From assembly GCA_037576195.1 (NCBI GenBank), contig CM075103.1, positions 26,744,723 to 26,808,722 of the forward strand: 64,000 bases of DNA, given 5' to 3'. The notes under the pieces are model-generated. The model made no database searches. It was not told the DNA's origin and was given only the letters and a program-made list of their open reading frames with translations. Numbering within the stretch: position 1 is the first letter of the stretch; each line of letters begins with the position of its first letter. The DNA comes from Phytoseiulus persimilis. Taxonomy: Eukaryota > Arthropoda > Arachnida > Mesostigmata > Phytoseiidae. Position numbers and translations under genes: made by a program. Below, piece by piece: positions 57,562-64,000 of the stretch.

Positions 57562-59030
57562 AATACATCACAAGGGCTCCGTCACAAGCTACGTAGCCAC
57601 CTTCCGAGACGATATCATTGCTGCAGAAACGCTGTGGATCTGCACGTCACGAAGAATGATGCACGTCGGAGCAGCAGAATAAATTGAACAGACACTCGGG
57701 ATATTTCGTGATGCATTTCCAAACACGGAATCGACGGAGGTCTATGTTTGGCTAAGATCTTTGTTATCGCTAGCGATTCGGCATTCCTCTCTGGGACTAT
57801 CTCCTAGCGCTTCATCGGGACGAAACAACGAAGTCCACCGCTCAGATAATGAACATCCTGTCGCGAACGTCAGCGAGACGCCCGATAGGAGTTTCCACGA
57901 ATTTCGGAAAAGCTCTGGAAGAAGACTGGCAGCGTGTCCCGTCAGAGAGATCTTCCAACGCCAACCCTCTTTTCCCCAAGAAACGACTCGAGGCGCGGCA
58001 CGAAACATGCTACCTGTACAACCCCGATGAGCGAGCACCTGCCTCATGTGGCGCGGCTCCCGATCCGCCCGAATCGGGTTAGGGGAGTTTCAAAAAAATT
58101 GAGTTTCCATGTGTCTGACTACTACGATTCCTAAACCCAGCACAGCGTTGGCGTGGAACGATTTCTCCGCTAGTTTAGCGGAACGAATTCGAGCGAGCCC
58201 ACGCAACATTCAGATACTCTGTACTACGTCCTCTCATTGCATGCCGCTCGTACACCGCCGCCTGAATGTCCCTGCCCAGTCTCCATTCATCCTTGGTGTC
58301 GCGCACAGCGCACCCCGTGATTCATGAGTGCGTCAGAGCTCGCAACGGATTGGCAAGCCCTGCAGTCTTTCGTTGTGTTCCAGTTCCATGAACAAAACAT
58401 CGATCTCGCTCTTATCAGAGGGGACAGTCTGACATATATCTAACGCGTACGTTTCTTCATGTGGAATGTATCGGAGGGATGTATTCAGGGTGGCCGCAAT
58501 AGATCGGAAATATTTCCTGTCATTCTCCTCTGGGCTGTTATTCAGAGCCTAGGTGTCAGATTCGCGTTTTTTTGCCGAGCGTAGCTCATTTATTAGACTG
58601 CATTTGAGAGCTAACAAATTGCCTATATCGTTGCTCATTTCATCTGAATCTCAAGTTAACTTGAGTTAGCGACTCTTTTCCCCTTAAATTCAGAAGGCTC
58701 GCCAATTTTTCACAGGCGGCGCAGCTGAGCTCGCTCGGTGCGATCCGGAGGGGTGACATCTGACGAAAAAGTTCTCGCTGTCACCAGCATCCCGCTCCTG
58801 ACTGGGAGGAACCACTGAGCCAAACTTGAAAGAGTCACCTTGAAAAACCGTTAGTTTCTGGTGTTTCCGCTGGAAACCGACCACCGGGATGGGAGTCGAG
58901 TTTCGATGGAATGGAGAGTCGACCGGAAAACGCGTGGTCGGTCGAATGGGAGAAAGATGCGGAATTCAGCATGCGTTTCGTAACCAGAATCCAGTTCTCG
59001 GAAAGTCAAAGGTCTCTTCTCGTTCAAGGA
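57562..59030. other. Upstream region of the complete anoctamin
   Basis: Contains the presumed promoter side of the minus-strand anoctamin. No exon or repeat is recognised. Confidence 0.5.
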
Positions 59031-59646
59031 TTTTACGGGAAGAATTTCGCCAAAGGGTCTCGGCAGTTCCTAGGCACTTTTGGCCTTGGGTCTGGGATTC
59101 GAATGAGATATATTGTGGCGGATACCCCATCCCAAGAGAAGACTTTCTGTCCAGTCGGCGGGCTCCTAGCTGCCTTGTTTTTTTTCCATAGCATGAAACA
59201 TCTTCTGGACCGATGAAAACCGAGCGAGATTTGGAAACTTAGAATGCTCATATCTCCGTTATCTGAAGGAGTTCAGAGCTCATAAAGTGGGTTTTGGAAA
59301 GCTCGTGAAGCTTACCGATGCGTTCTTCAGAGTTTTTCCACGATAAATTTGAATACTTTCAAAATGAGCAACTTCAGAATGAATGTTTCTCACCCACTTC
59401 CTGGAGGTTGACCACTTTCTAGTTTGTGTCATAATATGCTTCCCTTCAGTGCGAGCACAATGCGATGAACAGATCGAAAAAATATTTGGGGGGTCAAGGT
59501 TAAAAAACTGAAAAAGTGTCGTTGGTCACCCTGAGTTCGTCGAATTTCCTGCTTAAACTGCAGAATGTTTGATGGTGGAAGGCGCCGAGCCAGAGAAAAT
59601 CATATGCTGAGCCGTGGAACACACGGACTCAGCCGCCGAGACCCCC

Positions 59647-60035
59647 AAAAGTTTGGTCAGATCGATCCCGGAATTACCCGCCCAGACCCCCAGAAGTATG
59701 GTCAGATAGGTCCCGGAATCATCCCTCCAGCTTTTGGAAGCATGGCCAAACTGGTTCCGGAATCACCCCTCCAGCTTTAGAAAAGTACGGTCAGATTGGT
59801 CCCGGAACCACCCCTCTAGACTTGGAAAGTAATGGTCAGATCGGTCCCGGAACCACCCCTCCAGCTTTTAAAAAGTATGGGCAGATTGGGCCCGGAATCA
59901 TCCCTCCAGACTTGGGAAGTAATGGTCAGATTGGTCTCGGGATCACCCCTCCAGACTTGAAAGTAATGGTCAGATTGGTCACGGAATCACCCCTCCAGAC
60001 CTGTGAAAAGTATGGTCAGATTGGTCGATCCCGTA
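59647..60035 (+). repeat. Tandem repeat, left arm: 9 units of about 44 bp
   Basis: Units centre on GGTCAGATTGGTCCCGGAAT followed by CACCCCTCCAG. GGTCAGA or a close variant recurs near 59655, 59700, 59746, 59790, 59834, 59880, 59924, 59969 and 60015. Unit-to-unit differences are mostly point changes. Confidence 0.9.
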
Positions 60036-60129
60036 CAAACTCCAAAATAATCTGACGGTGTCAGGCCCAAAGCAAGAAAGAATCATGTTATGAGCGAGAC
60101 ACTCTCGGAGAAATCGACATTATTTTCCA

Positions 60130-60395
60130 ATTCAGGGGGGTGATTCCGGGATATATCTGACCATACTTCTCCGAATCTGGAGGGGTGATTCCAGGCCCAA
60201 TCTAACCATACATTTCAGAAGCTGGAGGGGTGGTTCCGGGACCAATCTGACCATTATTTTCTAAGTCTGGAGGGGTGATTCCGGAACCAGTCTGACCATA
60301 ATTTCCAAAAGCTGGAGATGTGATTCCGGGGCCAATCTGACCATACTTTTGACGGTTTGGGCGGGTAATCCCGGGATCGATCCGACCAAACTTTT
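60130..60395 (-). repeat. Tandem repeat, right arm: 6 units of about 44 bp
   Basis: The same unit as the left arm in opposite orientation: GGGGTGATTCCGGG...TCTGACCAT recurs six times at about 44-bp spacing. Fewer units than on the left shows that the arms have changed length independently. Confidence 0.9.
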
Positions 60396-60611
60396 GGGGG
60401 TCTGGGCGGTTGATTTCGTGGGTTCCGCGGCTCAGAATATGATTTTCCCTGGCTCGGGGCCTTCCACCATCAGATATTCTGGAGTACAAGCATGAAATTC
60501 GATGAATTCAGGGTGACCAACGACAGTTTTTCAGTTTTTCAACCTTGACCCCCAAAATATTCTTTCGATCTGTTCATCGCATTGTGCTCGCACTGAAGGG
60601 AAGCATAATAT

Positions 60612-61097
60612 TGTCATGAAGCTCAAGGAAGCCACATTCAGTCGAGGTACTCCAAAGACGATCGTATCTGGACAGGTAGCCAGAGAGCAGTCAGCGGAGA
60701 CCACATGTACGTCACATGCAAGCGATTCTGTGCGCAAGACGTGTAGGGAGCGAGAGTAAGGCGAGAGAGAAGAGACTGAATAAAAAAGAGACGACGAGAC
60801 GAAGACAGTGGAGTCGAATTGTGGACCCTCACGCCCGTCCCTTTATTCCACCCCAACAGCCCTAGCTCTAGAGTTGAAGCGCCCCCGCTCCGCTCTTACA
60901 GTAATTGTGCCCTGACCCAGCGTCCCGTCCTTGCCCTAGCCAGCGTCCCAAGACCCGTCCGACCTCGCCCTTCCACGCTTCCGAATTGTGTCCGAGTAAG
61001 TTCGCCTACTTACTCTGGGAGCGACGGCCTATCCATCCCCCAGGTCGCTAGGACGCCCTGTGAGCGAGCTTTAGCAGACAGCGGAAACCTCGTTACA
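60612..61097 (+). mobile_element. Solo-LTR-like insertion, first (486 bp)
   Basis: Starts TGTCATGAAG and ends GTTACA, flanked by ATAT on both sides (60608-60611 and 61098-61101). AATAAA occurs at 60779-60784. It interrupts the right foldback arm exactly where the left arm has an uninterrupted copy. Orientation is inferred from the poly(A)-like hexamer. Confidence 0.7.
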
Positions 61098-61101
61098 ATA
61101 T

Positions 61102-61681
61102 TGTGACGGAGATTCCGGACACCGTGGGAGCGCCGCGGGAGAGCTCGGAAAAGACAACATCTCCAAGACGTGGAGCGACACCTGACTCGCAGGGATAGGA
61201 AGGATGTATTGGAATGGTCGGAGTTGACATTTGTAAGAGAACGTATTGGTATAGATCGCGTTCCAGTCGATTCCAATCAGTGAAAGACACCTGGACGAAA
61301 CCAGCGAGGGAGTGTGGATGCGAACGTGAGAACATCGCGCGCCGTAGAAGGGCGACGACGGAGACCGCGGTGGAGCCACAGTGGTCACGAACCAACCAAT
61401 AAGATCTGGAACAGTGAATCTGTAAGAGAGCGAGGAACCTAAATAAAAAGGCGAGCCGAGAAAGAGAGAGCCCTTCTCGACGTTGTGTTGTGATCCCGAC
61501 GAGAACCCGTGTCCTCTTTGCCCCGACCAGAGTCCCAAGCCACCGTTCCTAACCGTCCCGACGCCCGCTTGACCCGTCCCGAACCCCATTGTGGTGAGCA
61601 CCAACTTACGTCCAAGAACCGATTCGCTTGCTGCCGCTCTTCCTGCTTTTCCCCAGTGTGCAGAGTCCCAGCCCCGTTACA
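61102..61681 (+). mobile_element. Solo-LTR-like insertion, second (580 bp)
   Basis: Starts TGTGACGGAG and ends CGTTACA, flanked by ATAT at 61098-61101 and 61682-61685. AATAAA is at 61442-61447. Termini and composition resemble the first insertion but the bodies are largely different. It could be a related solo LTR, or the two could be diverged LTRs of one element that lost its interior. Confidence 0.65.
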
Positions 61682-62065
61682 ATATGACACAAACTAGAAA
61701 GTGGTCGACCTCCAGGAAGTGCGTTAGAAACATTCACTTTTAAGATGGTCATTTTGAAGGCATTCGAATTGATCGTTGAAAAACTCTTAAGGAAGCATCG
61801 GGAAGCTGGATTCACGAGCTTTCCAAAACCCACTTTATGAGCTCTGAATTCCTTAAGATAACGGAGATATGAGCATTTTAAGTTCCCAAATCTCGCTCGG
61901 TTTTCATCGGTCCAGAAGATGTTTCATGCATTAAAAAAACCAAGGCAGCTAGGAGCCCGCCGACAGGACAGAAAGTGTTCTCTTGGAATGGGGTATCCGC
62001 CACAATATTCATTCTCATTCGAATCCCCGACCCAAGGCCAAAAGTTCCGAGACCCTTCCGTAAAC

Positions 62066-62921
62066 TTGTGATCAAAGAGGACAATACAGGAAATCAATTG
62101 GCTTCAAATTTTGTCCAAAATCCGAAATCTGCCCACTGGGCCCTGAATGACAGTCGAAGAAAAATGGCAAAAAAAATCCCGACCTTATTTGACCACCCTG
62201 TATTCTTGTGAATGCCGTTCACAGTACCGAATGGGAAGAAAATGATGCGGAGATGGCACGTAAGCTTGCAGGTTCCAGCTCCAACTGCAAGTGCGCATTG
62301 AACACGCCTCAAGCTCTCCGGCTGCGGGAGGTTCATAAGAATCGGTTCGGTTCCGAGCGGCCTCCGCTGTCCGCGGACGAGTCTGATGCGTTCTCCTCAA
62401 TATTCAACCATCTCATCAGGATTTCTCGATGAGGACCTGGACACGAGTCTCCACTTTCTCCAGTTTTCCTTCCGAAGAACTCCCCGGAGCGTATCATCCA
62501 AGGATTCATAGAAACTTCGGGTTCTTCGAGCACTCGAAGGGGTCGGAACTCATGGCGAACGATTCTCGAAAACAGAGCGCGAAGGCGACGGGGGAGCCCA
62601 TCGTACGCTCAAGTGAAAATAGACATCTGAGTTTCCCGATGACCAAGAACGGCCCACGCGCGAACAGGAACGATGCAGAAAACGTTCAACTTTTTGATCT
62701 GTTTGAAAGAGAACGGAGGTGAGGGGTGATTATCTATCATTGACCAATATCTTCCGCGAATCGACTTCAAGAATCGGGTCGAACTATGACGGCAATTCAA
62801 TTCTGCCAAGGTGGAGCGAGCTGTGAGGCGAATAGCGTCGGAGTTGGCAGAACGGTGGAAATTTCTGGACCCCAAGTGATCTGAAATCATTGCTCGAGTG
62901 AGCCTTCACTCGGGAGCGACA
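62066..62921. other. Spacer between the foldback element and the second anoctamin
   Basis: The stretch at 62185-62205 ends in CCACCCTGTA, whose inverse TACAGGGTGGTC resembles a transposon end, so the mobile segment may extend to about 62205. Otherwise no gene; presumed 3' UTR of the second anoctamin lies at its right side. Confidence 0.45.
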
Positions 62922-64000
62922 TCAAAAGGTTTCCTTGGCTTTTGGATGCTCTTTCGAATGCCATAGGCTCTCGTTGGTCGAAGTGAACGTTTCGGTACGT
63001 TCCCTTGGTAGAGCGATTCGAGTCCCTCTTGCCAGCTGCCGTCGTTCGAGCTCATGCTGGATGATCAGCTCGTTGGTGATGCGATTGTCTTCGCGAACTC
63101 TCGTTTGAATCGATCGAGGCACATCGGGTATGAGCCAGCGTATCATTGTGGTCAAGATGAGGATGAGGTTCTCGAATAAAATGATGAAAATCAACCGCCA
63201 AGCGAGAATCTCCCAGTAGACCATTGTCCTCTTGTACGCTCTTTTTCCCTCCCAGGGCGGTGCGCGGAAATCCCGGTATCTGCAGTACTTTTCGCTGCCG
63301 AGTAACTCCTTGTTCCCGTAGTCCGAGCTCGGATCAGCGTGCCTCGTATCGAAGTACGAAAGCGTGAAGTTCGCATAACCCACCAAGTTTCTCTTGGGAT
63401 TAAACTTGTACGAGTAGTATAGGCGGGGAATAAACTCAGAAGTGAACGCGAGTATCCCCGCGTTGGTCACAACCGCGAGTTTGCTCATCGCGTCCATGAT
63501 ACTGAACCACATTCCGATGTCTTTAACTCGCTGGCCGACGGGTCGCTGATTGTGGAGAAGGAGCCTCCCGGCGTGGATTCGAATTTCGAACACGTTGTTG
63601 ATCAGTGCGAAGATGGGGGCCAGGGGGAAAGCGGTCACGAAGAGGGTCACGTAGCCGTACTGGAGCGCCAACTCGAGATTCTCGTAGAAAACCCCGTTCG
63701 GTCCAAGATCCGCGAGGCAAAGGTCCCTCTCCCAGGGTTTGTCATCGTCGGAGCAACCTCCGTGGGCTTTCAACTTTTCAACAGGGTCGGAAAATCCGCC
63801 TGTCTCGCTGGAGGAAGAATCCGTTCGGCTTTCGGAAACTTCCCCTTTTGGGGTCAGGTACTTGCGTATGTGCGGGAGGAAGGGTTCGAAGATCGCAGCA
63901 AATATCTGTTGACCGACCATGAGAACAGCGAGGCCGGTTGCTATTTCTTGGGTGCATCCGCTGGTGCCGCAGGCCGAACGTTGATAGTCCCTGAGTACAG
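62922..64000 (-). CDS. Anoctamin (TMEM16) paralogue, C-terminal part, runs off the window
   Basis: The frame is open from the window edge at 64000 to the stop at 62922, about 359 residues, with no intron. It aligns with the last third of the complete anoctamin: CTQEIATGLAVLMVGQQIFA here against CFQEISTSLAVLMIGKQLFA, then LAPIFALINNVFEIRIHAG, RPVGQRVKDIGMW, SEFIPRLYYSY, VGYANFTLSYFD and a C-terminal helix with IRWLIPDVP. The same calcium-site changes recur: Ala where Asn is usual before FE, and His where Asp is usual after FEIRI, while the paired Glu of ENLEL is kept. The same strand and head-to-tail order as the other copy indicate tandem duplication. The N-terminal two thirds lie outside the window. 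Confidence 0.93.
   Translation of the reverse strand, partial: VLRDYQRSACGTSGCTQEIATGLAVLMVGQQIFAAIFEPFLPHIRKYLTPKGEVSESRTDSSSSETGGFSDPVEKLKAHGGCSDDDKPWERDLCLADLGPNGVFYENLELALQYGYVTLFVTAFPLAPIFALINNVFEIRIHAGRLLLHNQRPVGQRVKDIGMWFSIMDAMSKLAVVTNAGILAFTSEFIPRLYYSYKFNPKRNLVGYANFTLSYFDTRHADPSSDYGNKELLGSEKYCRYRDFRAPPWEGKRAYKRTMVYWEILAWRLIFIILFENLILILTTMIRWLIPDVPRSIQTRVREDNRITNELIIQHELERRQLARGTRIALPRERTETFTSTNESLWHSKEHPKAKETF

Larger units (their letters stand above)
59031..62065. mobile_element. Foldback-type element with about 1-kb inverted arms
   Basis: The left arm (59031 to about 60040) and right arm (about 60130 to 62065) are inverted copies. Matching blocks include CCTTGGGTCTGGGATTCGAA against its inverse near 62030, CTTTCTAGTTTGTGTCATAA against 61686-61702, and GTTGGTCACCCTGA against 60505-60518. 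The inner part of each arm is a tandem repeat of about 44 bp. The right arm is split at 60612-61681 by later LTR-like insertions. No transposase is encoded. Long inverted arms built partly of tandem repeats are the signature of foldback (FB-like) transposons. It separates the two anoctamin genes. Outer ends are approximate. Confidence 0.82.

Noticed and set aside
58911-59216. Plus-strand frame of 101 codons, similar to a minus-strand frame at 61878-62084
   Set aside because: The similarity is the inverted arm of the foldback element; the frames diverge outside it and have no motif.
59647-60035. CRISPR-like regular repeat array
   Set aside because: Units are contiguous tandem repeats without unique spacers, inverted in the partner arm, and the genome is eukaryotic.

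Overview
The window is eukaryotic nuclear DNA of roughly even base composition. It holds spliced genes with GT-AG introns and a mixed load of animal transposable elements (mariner, hAT, Ty3/Gypsy, LINE, foldback). The gene content fits an arthropod: a pickpocket-type DEG/ENaC channel, a quiver-type Ly6 protein and two anoctamins. Compact introns and several large intronless genes suggest an acarine (mite or tick) genome, but that placement is inference.

Layout. 1-5.8 kb: no confident gene. 5.8-6.3 kb (+): a small three-helix membrane protein of unknown family. 6.3-14.3 kb: mostly empty. 14.27-18.33 kb (-): a nine-exon DEG/ENaC sodium channel of 642 residues. 19.83-20.89 kb (-): a three-exon, GPI-anchored Ly6/quiver protein of 148 residues. 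I reconstructed both from splice signals and protein motifs. 20.9-25.8 kb: empty except for a tRNA-like repeat. 25.8-30.1 kb (-): a decayed Ty3/Gypsy retrotransposon between two LTRs. 30.4-31.7 kb (+): a mariner element with perfect 31-bp ends and one frameshift. 33.0-51.4 kb (+): four intronless AGC-like protein kinase paralogues (here K1 to K4). Around and between them lie a foldback-like element (35.6-36.3 kb), a decayed foldback copy (36.3-37.4 kb), an ORF1-like coiled-coil relic (41.8-42.6 kb) and a hAT transposase relic (42.7-45.8 kb). 52.9-53.2 kb (+): a LINE reverse transcriptase fragment. 54.7-57.6 kb (-): a complete intronless anoctamin of 947 residues. 59.0-62.1 kb: a large palindromic foldback element with about 44-bp tandem repeats in its arms, itself hit by two solo-LTR-like insertions. 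62.9-64.0 kb (-): the C-terminal third of a second anoctamin that runs off the window.

How it fits together. The left half pairs an ion channel with a Ly6-type protein, a family that often modulates channels and receptors. The right half shows two local gene-family expansions without introns, kinases and anoctamins, shaped by tandem duplication and heavy transposon traffic. The kinase array is the most unusual part. Its members keep the fold and a PKA-like C-terminal hydrophobic motif, but their catalytic motifs differ stepwise: K1 and K2 have NRD in place of HRD, K3 keeps HRD with an altered glycine loop, and K4 has lost both the glycine loop and the catalytic aspartate. K2, K3 and K4 share duplicated flanking DNA, so they arose by DNA-level duplication and not by independent retroposition.
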